A DNA stretch of 64,000 bases, from assembly GCA_009823505.1 (NCBI GenBank), contig VZQC01006345.1:130877-194876 (forward strand), read 5' to 3'. Below, piece after piece: positions 21,543 to 33,810 of this stretch. This DNA is from Rhizomys pruinosus. Lineage: Eukaryota; Chordata; Mammalia; Rodentia; Spalacidae. A program made the translations under genes and the position numbers. Position 1 is the stretch's first letter. Every line of letters starts with the position of its first letter. The notes beneath the pieces were generated by a model. The model ran no database searches. It saw nothing but the letters and a program-made list of their open reading frames with translations, and was not told the origin of the DNA.

Positions 21543-23323
21543 CCAGTAACAGTTCCTCCACGGCCTGTGGTTCAGCTCCTGCCTCCAGGTTACTGTCCTA
21601 TGTTGGGCTCCCTGAGTGATTAACTGCAACCCAGGAGATGTGAGCTGAATAAACCCTTTCCTCCCCAAGTTGGTGTTAGTCAGAGTGTTTTTTCACAGCA
21701 AAGGAAGACAAACTAGGACAGAAATTGGTACCAGAAGAGTGGGTTATTGCTATGACAGACCTGACCTTGGTGTTTTGGGGAAGGATTGGTGGAGGCGTTT
21801 GGAACTTTGGGCTGGGAAGATCACTTGAATGCCTAAAGCATCGTGGGATGGAACTTGAACATTTTTGCTGAAAGATTGTAGAAGATGGGCCTGGCTTGTG
21901 AAAGTTCTAGTTTCAAAGGGGAACATAGATCATCAGGACTGTTAAATCTGTGGGGTTCTGGTCAGCTGGGCTTGAAGAATCAGCTGTAATAACAAGAGAC
22001 CAGAACCTGAAGTGAAATTTTTGTTGTTGGCTGGACAATTGATGCTGGTTAGATGGGCTGAAAAATCAGCTGTAAACAAGAGACCAGCATCTCTGATGGT
22101 GAAATCTTCGGGAAAATTTCTTCAGGGTCAGCAACATAAAAAGACTGTGATTCAGAAGGGCCTGAGCCTCCATCTGAGCCAGAAGCCAAACTTGGTAAGT
22201 GTAAGAGTCTCCTTATGGTTCCACGTGTTGAATTTGAGGGGGTCACAGAGAGCAGCTGAGGATTGGCCACTGTGAGAGGTCAGAAAGACCATTGGGGGAA
22301 GTGCACCTCAGTTGCAGGAGACCCCAGGATTGCAGGGGTCATGGAGAGAAGCTGAGGCTTTGCACAAGGAGGGGTCAGAAGAGACCATTGGGGAAGTGCT
22401 GCCTCGTTTCATGGATCCCAGCTTTTTGGAGATGCCAGGACCATGGGATGACAACCAACGGCAGCAGGTGTGAGAATGGAGTTATCCTGGGCTTTTGAGA
22501 TGAGCTGTGTGTGACACGGAGCAGAGTGGAGAAGTGGAGCTGCCGAATCCTTTGGAGCCAGAAATTAAATGAATAGGAGATGTGTTGTATGTTGGATTGT
22601 ATTGTCTGGTGGAGGAGAAGAGTAGGGTGAAATTGGGAAAATCATGAGTGAATCCCATGTCATCTGAGCTACTTGCGGACTTAGGTTTTTTTGAAGTCTG
22701 ATTCTCCCTTTGAAATGAGACAGACTTGTTTTGGATTTAGAGCACGCCCACATTTAGACTTTTAATAGACTGAACTTTAAGTGTTTGAACATTTTAAGGA
22801 GTGTGGGGCTTTAAGGTTGTACGGTCTTAAGTTGTGATTATGTTAACATCATACTTTGTGCATAAGAACTGGAAAGGTGGTGGTTTAATAGAGATGTGTT
22901 TTGTGTGTCAGTTGACAGGGGTCAATTGTGCTGGATAGCTTTAGTCAACTGACACACTAGGATTGAGGGACCTCAATTGGGGATTGTCTCCTTTGGATTG
23001 CGCCTGTGCCACATTTGTGGAGTATTGTATTGATTGTCCAGCGTGTGGAAGGGCCCGGCCCACAATAGTGGTGCCCACCTGAGCAGGTGTTGTGTACTGT
23101 AAAGAAGGCAGGCTGGGCATGAGCGAGGGGAAGCAAGCCAGTGAACAGCATTCCTCCATGGCTGTGCTTCAGCCCTGCCTCCAGTTCCCACCTGAGTTCC
23201 TGCCTTGGTCGCCCTGAGTGCTGAACTGTGACCCAGGAGATGTGAGCTGAATAAACCTTTCCTCCCCAAGTTGGTGTCAGTCAGAGTGTTTTGTCACAGC
23301 AATGGAAGACAAACTAGGCCAAC
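21543..23323 (+). mobile_element. MaLR (ORR1/MT-class) element, 5' LTR truncated
   Basis: A partial 5' LTR (about 21543-21720, ending AACTAGGACA) leads into a 1.2-kb internal region that begins with a TTGGTACCAGAAGAGTGG block, then a second complete LTR (22927-23323, TGTGCTGGATAGC to GGCCAACA). A purine-rich GACAGGGGTCAAT stretch precedes it. The shared LTR 3' parts (GACCCAGGAGATGTGAGCTG, AATAAACC polyadenylation signal) are close to identical. The internal region contains a repeated motif (AAGAGACCAG...TCAGCTGTAA at about 21980 and 22066) and no recognised protein. It overwrote the 5' part of the ERVL relic or arose by recombination with it. Confidence 0.8.
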
Positions 23324-23340
23324 AGAATATCTGTTGGTTC

Positions 23341-23371
23341 CTATATTGTGCATGCACAGTGCACAATATAG
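23341..23371. other. Perfect 12-base inverted repeat
   Basis: CTATATTGTGCA (23341-23352) and TGCACAATATAG (23360-23371) are exact reverse complements around a 7-base loop. The stem is in apparently single-copy sequence just downstream of the MaLR element. Confidence 0.9.
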
Positions 23372-23521
23372 TAGCAATAGGAGGCAAAAGGAAGACATTA
23401 AGCAATATTATTCTGTTAAGACTCTATGATAGCTTAAGTGCCATGCCCAACCTCAACTTTGTGCAAGATTGTTTTCTACATTAAAATGTATGACTGGCTG
23501 ATATAAAGAGTGAATACAAAG

Positions 23522-23660
23522 GGGTGGGCATAGAAGCAAGTGCCTTTAATCCCAGCACTCAAGAAGCAGAGACAGGTGAATCTTTATGTGTTCAAGGCCA
23601 GCCTGGTCTACAAAGCAAGTTCCAGGCCAACTGGGCAACAGGGAGACACTGTCTCTAAAA
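23522..23660 (+). mobile_element. B1 SINE
   Basis: GGGTGGGCATAGAAGCAAGT through GGGAGACACTGTCTCTAAAA. The short repeat GAGTGAATA on both sides (about 23508 and 23664) is a target duplication. Confidence 0.88.
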
Positions 23661-23744
23661 AAGGAGTGAATATAGGGAATGTAACATTGAACAAGTTAAG
23701 GTAAGTGCTCCTGTTATGACACACAGTACTCTTCAAACAGCTAT

Positions 23745-23750
23745 CTTCAT

Positions 23751-23785
<35 letters not shown>

Positions 23786-24009
23786 TTTTATTTTTCATTC
23801 ATTATTTTATGTGTATGAGTGTACTTTCTGCATGTAAGTAGGTGCTCCCATGTCGTGCAATGCTGTCAGAAGTCAGAAGAGGGTATCGGATTCCCCTGGA
23901 ACTGGAGTTAAAGACGATTCTTAACTGCTATGTGGGTGCTGGAAATCGAACCCGGGTCCTCTGCAAGAGCAGTCGGAGCTCTTAACCGCTGAGCCATCTC
24001 TCCAGCCCC
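23745..24009 (-). mobile_element. B2 SINE with (TTTA)n tail
   Basis: The B2 body (about 23790-24009) lacks the internal duplication. Its tail has become a (TTTA)n array at 23745-23790. CAGCTATCT (about 23738 and 24012) flanks the array and the body together, which shows that the array is the SINE tail. Confidence 0.93.
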
Positions 24010-24090
24010 AAGCAGCTATCTACTTGTGTTGTGGTTTTTACCACTTCGTCTTTTTTGATTGGTGATTCTGTATGTGTCCTTCTCAGGTCC

Positions 24091-24094
<4 letters not shown>

Positions 24095-24142
<48 letters not shown>
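24095..24142. repeat. (TC)n microsatellite
   Basis: More than 20 TC units. Confidence 0.95.
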
Positions 24143-24144
<2 letters not shown>

Positions 24145-26344
24145 TTGTCTCTTGTACCCTGATGTCAATCACTAAACACCAGTAAAAACGCAGCAGATAG
24201 TTTCAGTATAAAATCATGAGCATACTTATAACCTATTTGTTTCACTTCAAAGAACAGATTATTATGTTATGAGACATGGGACTAAATAAGTGCTCCATTT
24301 TCAGAATATTAGCAAACTATAAATGTGAAAATTCAAGTTGGTAAATAATTATCCTATTTTAACCAATTAAATTTACTACATATCAGATAAGTAATAAGTA
24401 CTTAATTCATTATTTTCATATTGTCTTCTCAGTACACTTTTAATTTATAGTATACATGAAAGCAAATTAGAAGTATCACCTATGGTGTGTTAGCTGTCCC
24501 AAGTAGGAATTCAGAAGAGACCATGGTTTTACTGTGCTGTGATGGATAAAACTAAGAAAACCAGTTACACACACTAGCATTGCCAATTATGTTGTGTATT
24601 TTATATAAGAAACTATAGATAAGTGAAAAGAATCTATTATGGAATCCTAGGAACTGAGGTTGAAGCATAAAGTTTACTTCGTCATTGTTCTTAACAGTTC
24701 AAAAGAAGGTGACTCCCCTCAGATGATGGTTGGCCTGTTTCCCCTTGTGCAACACTGACCTTCATTCATATACTTCACCCTGCTGCTCAGATTTCAAATA
24801 GTTTAAAACTCTGATGTCCTGAATAGATTTACTAACAGCCCTACATGGAAGCAGGTGTCGCCTATTAGCTTTGTTGTTCTTTTGTTTCTTTTCATTATGT
24901 GTTGCTGTAGTTGTTTTCAAAGAGTCTCCAAATGTATTTCAGGCAGTCATGGGATGAAGTTTGATATGTAATCAAGGTGGCCTGCTTCAGTGTTGGGATT
25001 GCACTGCCACACCTGGAAGTATTAGTTGTAGGTGACTAGTTGTAAGTCATATGCCTGCCACTGGGTCAGACTCAATATGAAAATCTGGTACTTCTTCATT
25101 TCAAGAGAGATGACATGATGGTGGAGACAGAAAGGAATGGAATTTTATTTTATTATAATTTAAAACATTTAGAATTTTTCTTCTTATCAGAAATGATGGA
25201 CTGGATGGAAGTTTCTCAAATGCTTTGACTTCCCTTTCTTTGATTAAAATCTCTCTTTTCATTCACACTTGGATGTAACATGGCAGGTGCTTTCACCCAG
25301 AGAGGCTGTGAGATGAGAAATGTCTTAAGAGCCTCATCTTTCTATATGGAAATCAATCAACAAAGGGAATATTTGTTTTTCACCCATTTTATGATAGGTA
25401 ACAAAGCCCAATGCCCATCTCAGAGAGAAGAGACAACTGGCATCAAGCCCACACATCTGTGAGTTTGACCAGAATTGAGGATACAGCTCCATTTCTAGAT
25501 GGATCTGTTGACAAAATGACATCTTTGAAAGATTCTTGTGGTCAAAACCACTTTCTGTTAGGGGGAATCATGGCCATCTTAAGTGCCAGAAGGTTCTTCT
25601 TCCATGTTAGATGTGTGACTGTATTTAAAGGGAGGGGGGTTGCTTTACATCTTTCTTCTTTGTTGGCAAAATATTAATATAATTTTATGAGAGTTTCTTT
25701 TCAAAATATTTAATAGAGGTTAAAAAGTAATTAAAATCTACAGATCTGTATATAATAGACAATTTATAGTGAGGATGCTGCTAAATGTTCTCCCAAGATG
25801 TACCTTCATAAATACCCCATGAGTGAATCCAGTATCCATATAGAGAATGCCAGAAAATATAATAAAAATATAATAATGAAAATGAATCCAGGAGAAGAAA
25901 TCTCATTTTGTGAAGACAAAACCAGTGTCTTGAATTTATCTTTCTAGAAATAAAATTTTGTTTAAATAACATTATCCTCTGAATTAGATTCCATGTGTGA
26001 AACATATTTTTAGGGCTACAGCCATGAACAGTCATCATTTTACATAGTCTTGTTTGATCTTAGACACCTCTGAGGGGGAAAAAAAAACCTGCACACTTAA
26101 AGGGCAAAAGGAAAAGTGGTTACTCTAAGTTGAATAGCTTCACTTGAGCCTACTAATCATTGTGAGAATTCATCCTCTTCAACTTGAAAGTCAAATTTTT
26201 CTCTGTTGAAATCATCTAATTCTTGCACAAACCAGAGAAAATGTTAGCCTAATAATAGTCTATTCCTTGTAGTTCAGAGTTATAACAAAATCCATGAATT
26301 AAAAAGTTTGAGCTCTATGTACAGTTACATACAAAGATATCTCA
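24143..26344. other. Mostly single-copy AT-rich DNA
   Basis: About 2.2 kb with no convincing gene. A weak B1-like end (GTGTTGGGATTGCACTGCCA) appears near 24993. Short open frames around 25280-25680 overlap on both strands and show no domain, codon bias or splice context. Confidence 0.45.
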
Positions 26345-26460
26345 TTCTTTTTATTTCTCAAACCTTATGAGACAGGTACTATTTTTAGCCCCCTTCTCAT
26401 TTATAGAAGAGGAAATCAGAATGGTGTTTGCCAAGGTTCAGTAAATTGCTTAAATTGGTG
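26345..26460 (+). mobile_element. MIR relic
   Basis: TATGAGACAGGTACTATTTT, a CTCATTTATAGAAGAGGAAA block and GCCAAGGTTCAGTAAATTGC follow the order of the MIR core and 3' part. Confidence 0.6.
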
Positions 26461-26877
26461 GAAGCTCTATATTAAATTTTTCTGACAATAAACACTATGC
26501 CAGCATGTGCTGACCTATCTGCAACCATTTTTCTTAAATACTATGGGTTTCATTTTCCCAATGGTAGTATTGTTTAATATAAGAGCTTGGTTTTGATGAT
26601 GAAATAATTAATTGAAATTACCTAGAAATATAGACCCCAAACACAAATCCCAGTGATTAAAACTACCATTCTTAATATACAATACAACTCAGTGATTTCA
26701 TGTTACTATTTTTGTTAAAATGTCTTTTTAGAATAGGTGTTTACTCTGTGATAATCAAATGATGCTTATAATTTGTTGAAAATGTATCAATCCAGAATTC
26801 TCAAACATTATATTTCTTAAGGAACATAAAAAGTTTTTGTTAACTTCATATTTTATTTGTAAAGTTAAATAATTTGG

Positions 26878-27172
26878 GACTGGAGAGATGGGTAAAGGAG
26901 TTAACAGTGCTTGCTGTGCAAGCATGAAGACTTGACTTTAAATCCTCAGTACAACATAAGACCAGGCATGGCCATACATGGTTTTAACCTCAGCATTGGG
27001 TGCTGAAGCCAATGAAACTCCATTGCCAAATAGCCTAGACAAAATGAGAAATGAGAAGCTTCTGGTTCAGATATAAACTCTGTCTAAAGGGAATAAAGTG
27101 GACAGTGACAAAAGAAGAAAGCAGACAACTTCCTATGGGCTCTGCATATACATACACAGACATAAACACCCC

Positions 27173-27214
<42 letters not shown>
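26878..27214 (+). mobile_element. B3/B4-type SINE with (CA)n tail
   Basis: Starts GGGACTGGAGAGATGGGTAA, with a B1-like centre (GACCAGGCATGGCCATACAT), and ends in about 22 CA units at 27171-27214. The CA tract is the usual 3' end of B4 elements. Confidence 0.65.
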
Positions 27215-27215
<1 letters not shown>

Positions 27216-28700
27216 ACAAATATTGGGTATTTCCAAATCTTCAGAAAGAAAGGATAAATTCATAATCTGCACTTCTCTAAATTAGAGAATTGGAGGTAAA
27301 ATTAGTGTTCCTTGATCCAAGTATAAATGGGGAGTTTTAGATCTAAATTGTTCATTTCATTTTTTTTCTGAAGCTGCAACTTGAAATTTTCAGTAGGAAT
27401 TTTTTAAGTAATGAAAGTTGGAAAATTAAACCATTTGAAGGTTCTGTATAGTAAGTGACTAGATTTCAAAATCATACCTCATGGTGGGATCCCAGAAATA
27501 GATGTACTCAAATCATGCTCACGTGAACCTTCTGTAGATAATTATTAGAGCTTGTGAAAAGGCAAAATGATAAGGTAAGATGGTCACAACCTGGGTCTCC
27601 AGGGAATAAGCACTGTTTCCAGCATGGTTTAGAATGGAGCATACAAGGCATTTAAGATCCCACAGTGAAATAAATATGGATAAGCTGTGTATTCAGCTAA
27701 GAGTCATTATGTATAATGATAATCTAATTCTATTTCTTTTGCTCTAAAATGAAGAGTAAGATTGGGGAACATTTTGTAAACATATATCGACTGATGAATG
27801 TATAATCGTAAAGTAATGAATTCTGCACTTTTCATTTTCATTTCACAAATGCATTCAGCAAACATTTATCAAGTTCCTAAATGTTTTATAGGCAGAATAT
27901 ATTCCATTTGCTCATCAAATTAAACATTTCAAAATAACAGGAATCACTATGTTTCTAACCAGTCTGCTGCTAACTGGAATTCTTCTCCTAACCACTCAGT
28001 ATCTTTCCTCATTTCTCACCTAGAATTCCCAGAAAGCAAAGTATTACCGCTGTATAACCAGCCACATGCTGTGCCCTGTTTTCTGTTGCCAACTGCTTTT
28101 TGAAAAAAAAAAAAAACTAGTTTTGATTCATATTTAGAACTGGAAGAAGAGGTAGAGTTGTGGAAATGTATTTTTATAATTATACTCTTGCAGATTCAAA
28201 AATAGCAGCCATTTACAGAAAACAGGTTTTAATGAAGTTTTCTGAATCAGTGTGTACCATTCATTGAACAAGACCTGGAAATGGAAAGGAGTAAAATATG
28301 TACTCTTTGACTATCATATTAGAGTTTATAATAGAATACTCATTTCACATGGGTTTTTGATTTACCATTAAGTAGGCTGTAAAAGTTCCCCAAACTTTTA
28401 AAACTCAACACTAATCTCAGATTCTTACATTCCTTCCTTTTAGAACTTTCTTTTCATTGCCAGCCTTGAAAAGAATTGGAGTTTTGTTTAATAGCTTTGA
28501 GTAGTTATTATTAGCACAGTCGATTAAAGCCTGGTCTTTACCTTCTCAGAGAGACTGAAGCAACAGGGTTGAAGTGTTCCCTTGATTGGAATTGAAAGAT
28601 TGCAAGGCAATTAGACCTAGTGTATTTAGTTGGAGTCTGAAGCATCTGTCTGCACATTCATTCTATAGGATGCCACTCATAATTGAAATTAGAACCGTTT
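27215..28700. other. Mostly single-copy AT-rich DNA
   Basis: No gene or young repeat was identified, apart from the L2-like relic listed separately. Confidence 0.45.
27838..27960 (+). mobile_element. Possible L2-type relic
   Basis: TGCATTCAGCAAACATTTAT followed by CAAGTTCCTAAATG resembles the ancient L2/MIR-associated 'AACATTTATTGAGTACCTACT' region. Highly diverged. Confidence 0.35.
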
Positions 28701-30009
28701 TGCTGTAATGCTTTTTTTAGGGTCCATTACTGAAATTGTAACACTAAAGTCAATTCATGAATAAGGCTTTGAAATACAGGATGGGAGAATCTGCTTCCTG
28801 ATTGGCGGGGTTTCAGGAGAGGAAGAACACTGACATATTCACATCCATAAACTCCAAGAGCAACTGATGTGTCATTTAGTTTTCCTCCATCCAAGAAAGC
28901 CTTGGTTGCTGACAATGGATTCATTAGAATCTCTTTCCTTCAGCCAAGAGGCACAGGAAAAAAAATCGAAATGTTTCTGGCAGTTCCCAGTGTTGATGGA
29001 AGAATCAAAGTGGCCTTCAATGGGCCAGTGGTATAAGGAGAGCTTTGTTCTGTGTTCCAACAGCCTGAACATGGTCATTTTGAAACTCAATAAAGGTGTG
29101 TGTTCTGGGAAATCAGAGGAGTTGTTTGTTATTACATCAGCTCTAACAGAGGAAGCTGGGTTAACTGTGTCACTACAAAATTTATGATGCTGTGGGGGAT
29201 TTCCTGAGTTTATGTTCCTTGGGGATTCTTTATTAATAGAGAAAAATTAGAGAACATTCTTTGATGAGAACCACAAAACAGGATGACCATGCAAGCATTT
29301 GAATTATTTGTGGGTACATTTTCTCAAACTGAAATTCATTTTGTCTTTGAAAATGTTTAAATTACTTGGATAATAATTTGTTGTATGACTGTCTAGAAAA
29401 GAGAGTGGGGTTGTAATCAATATCATAAAAAGATTTTGTTTATTGAGCTTGACTATTACCTCAGCTTTGGAAGTCTCATCTTCCCTACCACAGTTCTTAT
29501 TCTCCCATGTGTCCATAAAATATCTGAAAATGATTTCCAATGCTCTGATTCTTTTTTACAAGGGTTCTTAGTGATCAGGTAACCAGAGGAAGACCTAAAA
29601 TACCATGATGAAGTTGCACATGTGCTGAGACCCTGACCTATTCTACATTTGTAAGACAGTATAAAGATTCTTTTGAATATTTTACAAGGGGATCACAAAT
29701 TATTGGCCTAGGATAAAATATATAAAAATAACTGCAGTTATTTTGAGGCCTAAAGATAACCATAGAATCAGTTTCAGTTGCCTGCAACATTTTATGATAA
29801 TTGAAATTATTCATATGTATATTTTCAACATTGAAAAGCAATATAATTGGCATATTAGAGCATTTTCCAGTCAGTAGACAAAATACAAGTTCAAATTAGC
29901 AGAAGCAACTCAGAGATCTCATACCAGCCCTCATAAAGGAAATTTTTATTGGATGTAGACAAGTATATCTGAGTGTCCTCAGGAACTAAGTTAGTAGATC
30001 AGGTGTCTT
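28701..30009. other. Low-repeat stretch with a 106-codon open frame
   Basis: A plus-strand open frame at 28867-29187 sits in a region with fewer A/T runs than its surroundings. The predicted peptide has no domain, signal peptide or membrane segment that I recognise, and the opposite strand also carries a 72-codon frame there, so I do not call a gene. The remainder of the interval shows nothing. Confidence 0.35.
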
Positions 30010-30260
30010 TACTACAGCAGTCTGAATGTTTACATCTCTCACAAATGAAATAGTTCCTTCATGAAGGATACCACAAATAAATCCCCTGTTCTCTACTATA
30101 GGTGGAGACAAAATGAAACTGTGCCACCTATATTCTCCAAAAATTACTTGTGCACTGACCATTAATTTAGCATTGAACCATGAGAAGTGAATTTCTTTTG
30201 TTCTTAAGATATTCAGTCTATTATTTTTCTTAAGGCAATACAGAGACTAAGATACCTGCC
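30010..30260 (+). mobile_element. Possible MLT1-like LTR fragment
   Basis: CAGTCTGAATGTTTACATCT at the left and GCAATACAGAGACTAAGATA at the right resemble the two ends of an MLT1-type LTR. Very diverged. Confidence 0.45.
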
Positions 30261-30353
30261 CTACTTTAACTCTAGGTTGTATATCCATTCTGTTTTCTCT
30301 TGCAAATTCTCTAGTATTTCTCTCTGCATTTATGACACTAAATTTTCAGACCT

Positions 30354-30710
30354 TGTATTAATTACTTTTCTTGTTGTGACAAATGTCCCATACAAAGCAA
30401 CTTAATGAAGGAAGGGTTTCTTTCATCCCATCATCAAAGGGTCCAGCATGACTAGAAAGTCATGGCAGCGGAAGCCTGAAGTTTCTGGTCATTTCTCATC
30501 TACAGCCAAGAAATGTGAGCCTTGTAGGCACTTGTTCAGCTTGTTTTCATCTTTTTATTCATTCTCAGAAAACAAACTAGAGACTAGTGTTGCCCACAGT
30601 AAGGGTGGGTCTTCTGGGCTCAATTAAACTAACAGAAAATCTTGCACAGACAGGCACAGTGGTTTGTTTCTGTCAATTTGACCCCATTGAGTTGACAATC
30701 AGGACTATTA
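30354..30710 (-). mobile_element. MaLR-class LTR
   Basis: Left end TGTATTAATTACTTTTCTTG with GTTGTGACAAATGTCCC, then AGTCATGGCAGCGGAAGC, and right end GTCAATTTGACCCC. This is the reversed layout of an ORR1/MLT-type LTR. No internal region follows. Confidence 0.65.
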
Positions 30711-30889
30711 GAGGCCCTCAAGACAGTGCTCCTTCTTGATGAATTTCTAATAAGATGGGATTTCTCCAGGACATGTAATACATGACATGTATAACAATAA
30801 ATGGACTTGGAGATTTTACAGACTATCCACCTATAGTGAAGAGTTTTATGTGCATTTTAAGACATTTTATGTTCTTAATTTTTTGAATA

Positions 30890-32040
30890 AATATTTTATT
30901 AATGTTTTAAGAATTTCTCACAATGTATTTTGATCATACTCACTATCAACTCCTCCCATTAACTGTTTCCAGATCCACCTAAATCTCCCATACCCTTGAA
31001 TTTCATGCCAACATTTTATTTCAATAACCTATGGACTCCAGTTTGTGCTGTCCATATACTTTTGGGTGAGCACCATCCACTGGAGTATGCTTGAGCTACC
31101 AGAAACCACACCCTTAAAGAAAACTTATACTCCCTCCCTCAGAAGACATAAACTCTCCATAGCTCCCCAGTTAAGATGGAGGATTAGGAACCTCTTTCCA
31201 ATCCATGTAAAATGGTTACTAAATTATTTTGTGCAGGGCTTGTGCAGGCAATCACAGCTATTGTGAGTCTGAGTGCAGTGGTTCTGTCATTTCCAGAGAC
31301 AGTATTTTTGCTGGTTCTCCCCAAACTCTGGCCTTAACAATCTTTCCACCCCCTTGTCCATCATAGACCCTGAACGTTGGGGAGGATATGATATAAATTC
31401 CCTATTTGTAGTTGAGCAACCAACATCCAATTATCTGCATCTTGACTACTTGCGAATTTCTGGTTTAACGACTGTATACTGTATCAAGAAACTCTTTGAT
31501 GAGGTCTGAGAGCTGCACAAATCATAAGAATTTACAGGGTAGGATGATAGTATGATACTATGTCCATTTAGCAAAATAAGAGTACAAGGTTTAGCCCTGG
31601 GATCTGTGAGTGCTCCAACCATGAGTTCTTGGCCATATTTGGAGTATCAGCAAGAGTTTCCCCCCCACCTGGAAGGAATAGGCTGTCAATCCAATCCAAA
31701 GTGGTTAAATACCCCCGTACCCCCGTAATAGTCATGTCACTATTACACCCATGGGAATATCTCACCAGGCCATTCATTATAGTTCATAGTGCTCTCTTTT
31801 GTGTGAACAGTCTTGAAAACTTTCTCCTTCCAACAGGCTACATATCATTTCTAGTATTAAAACTTCCATTATGGTCAGTGCCAACTTCATTTCTCCATTT
31901 CCTATGATGTCTTCAGCAACAGAAGGTTTATGAAGAGCAGTGGTAATAGCCTCTACTGATATGGGTCTCTAGAACACCTCTGAACAACAACTCAAGTGAT
32001 GACATCCCAGGCCTAGGCCTGAGCTTTTCATTGGTCAACC
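30890..32040 (-). mobile_element. Lx-type L1 3'UTR
   Basis: About 1.1 kb reading on the minus strand as an Lx 3'UTR. Landmarks on the plus strand are CACAATGTATTTTGATCATA, a CACTGGAGTATGCTTGAGC block, GGGGAGGATATGATATAAAT and CTCTGAACAACAACTCAAGT. It is the inverted counterpart of 13500-14160 and 4905-5215. The L1 at 32135 inserted about 100 bases beyond it. Confidence 0.75.
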
Positions 32041-32134
32041 TGTGGGTTTTAGGATGTATGTAATTCCCTATGCATAGTAACTGCAATTAAACTGCATATA
32101 TACATATTTAGAAGGCTTATAAAAAGTAAGTTTC

Positions 32135-32660
32135 ACCTTGGGAACTAGAAGCCGTGGCCTGAACCCAGAGTTCAGGCAAGTACTGGGCTCAGGCAAGTAT
32201 TCAGTGGCGGTTTACTTGCTGCTGGTGCTCCAGATAGGGGCAGAGTCTGAGGGGACCAGCGGGTCCACCTGACTGGGAAAGGTGTCCCAGAAGGCCTTGA
32301 GAGCTAGGAGCTGAGGCTCGAACACAGACAGCAACACGAACCCCTCCCCCGCCCCCGCTGCCAACTGGAACCCCCAACTGGAACTCAGGAGAAAGTGGCT
32401 GACAGCAGAAGAAATACAGTATCCAGAAGGTGTCACCCAGGTTGCTACCCACCCAGCTCCTGCAGAACAGAAAGGGAAAAGTGAAATATACCTTCCAATA
32501 TATAACCAAAATTGAAAGCCTAAAACTTAAACAAGTCAACATTCCATTCATAAGGAGGATATAACAAAGACACCCAAAGGAATCAAGGAAAGCAATCCTT
32601 CAACAAAGTGAAGAGGCATTCAAAATTCGCATCAGAATACAGGCAAAAATCTAACCACAT
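32135..32660 (+). promoter_or_regulatory. L1 5'UTR, presumed internal promoter
   Basis: The most GC-rich part of this region, including CCCCTCCCCCGCCCCCGCTG at about 32340. It is followed by the first ORF1 codons. L1 5'UTRs normally carry the Pol II promoter; that role is inferred from position only. No tandem monomers such as those of mouse L1 are seen. Confidence 0.6.
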
Positions 32661-32671
32661 GCTGAGAACCA

Positions 32672-33810
32672 ATGAAAGAACAATATGGGAAAAGCACAGA
32701 ACAACTCCACACCAAACTCTACAGAGCCAGTGAAGGACCCTACAATGAGATCTCCATAGAGGTAACCCAGGACACAGATCCCAAAATAACAATCACAGAT
32801 ATATTCAAAGAAATCATAAAACTAAGGGGAGAGAATGAAAAACTCAGAAAGGACCTAGAGGGAGACAAGGACAAACTTAGGAAAGAGCTAAAAGGAGAAA
32901 AATGACAGATTCCAGAAAGAGCTAGAGGGAAAAAATGACAAACACCAGAAGTAAGTGGAAACACTGAAAAGATCCCATGCTGAAATGAAAAAGGAAACCA
33001 ATGAGCTACAAGAAAAGTTTGAGAAGCTCCAAAAGAAAATGGAAATTGTAAGGAAAACACAGGAAGAAAAACAACAAAAAAAAGGAAATTGAACAGTCAT
33101 CCAATCAAGAGGAGAGAATGGGAAAAAGCCTCAGAAGAGAATGGAGGAAGCAGAGAAAAGAATATCAGACCCAGAAGACAACACAGAACAACTAAAAAGC
33201 TCAAGTAAAGAATATGAAAAATTGTAAAATACACAAGAGTGGAACAACCAAGAAGTGAGACACTATAAAAGATCAAACCTCTGCATCATAGGGATAGAAG
33301 AAGGAGAAGAATCCAAAGAAAATTGTACTGACCAGATTGTCAACAAAATAATCGAGGAAAATTTCCCTAAACTAAAAAAAACGTCAAACCCATGCAAATA
33401 CAAGAAGCAAGTAGAACACCAAATAGACTAGACCAGAAAAGAAACTCCCCCACCATATCCTAGTTAAAATACTAGATACCCAAAACAAAGACAAAATTCT
33501 GAAAGCCACAAGAGAAAAACAACAAGTTACATACAAGGGGAAACCTATCAGAACCACAGCTGACTTTTCAACACAGACCATGAAAGCAAGAAGAACGTGG
33601 ACCAAAGCATTCCCAGTGCTAAAGGACTATGGATGCCAACCCAGGTTACTACATCCCGCAAAACTATCGATTCTAGTTGAAGGAAAGAGAAAAATCTTCC
33701 ATGACATAAACAAGATGAAAGAATACATGCTTGGAAAACCAACCCTCCAGAGAATGCTTGAAATAATTCAAAGGACAGAGGAGAGGAACAACTATCCTCA
33801 GGCACCTTGA
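32672..33810 (+). pseudogene. L1 ORF1 (RNA-binding chaperone) relic
   Basis: ORF1 makes the trimeric coiled-coil RNA-binding protein of the L1 particle. The first 77 codons (32672-32905) show a Lys/Glu-rich coiled coil (ENEKLRKDLEGDKDKLRKEL). An extra A near 32900 (GAGAAAAATGACAG) shifts the frame. The coiled coil continues out of frame to about 33200, and the C-terminal domain is legible at 33580-33810 (ending NNYPQAP). In total about 380 codons would be expected; stops near 33228 and 33430 also occur. The start is chosen because it is the first ATG followed by the coiled coil. Confidence 0.85.

Noticed and set aside
27171..27214. Direct-repeat array considered as CRISPR-like or satellite
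   Set aside because: A simple (CA)n tail of a SINE. No array of spaced repeats occurs anywhere in the window.
28867..29187. 106-codon open frame as a gene
   Set aside because: No domain and a competing antisense frame. Kept only as a region to check.
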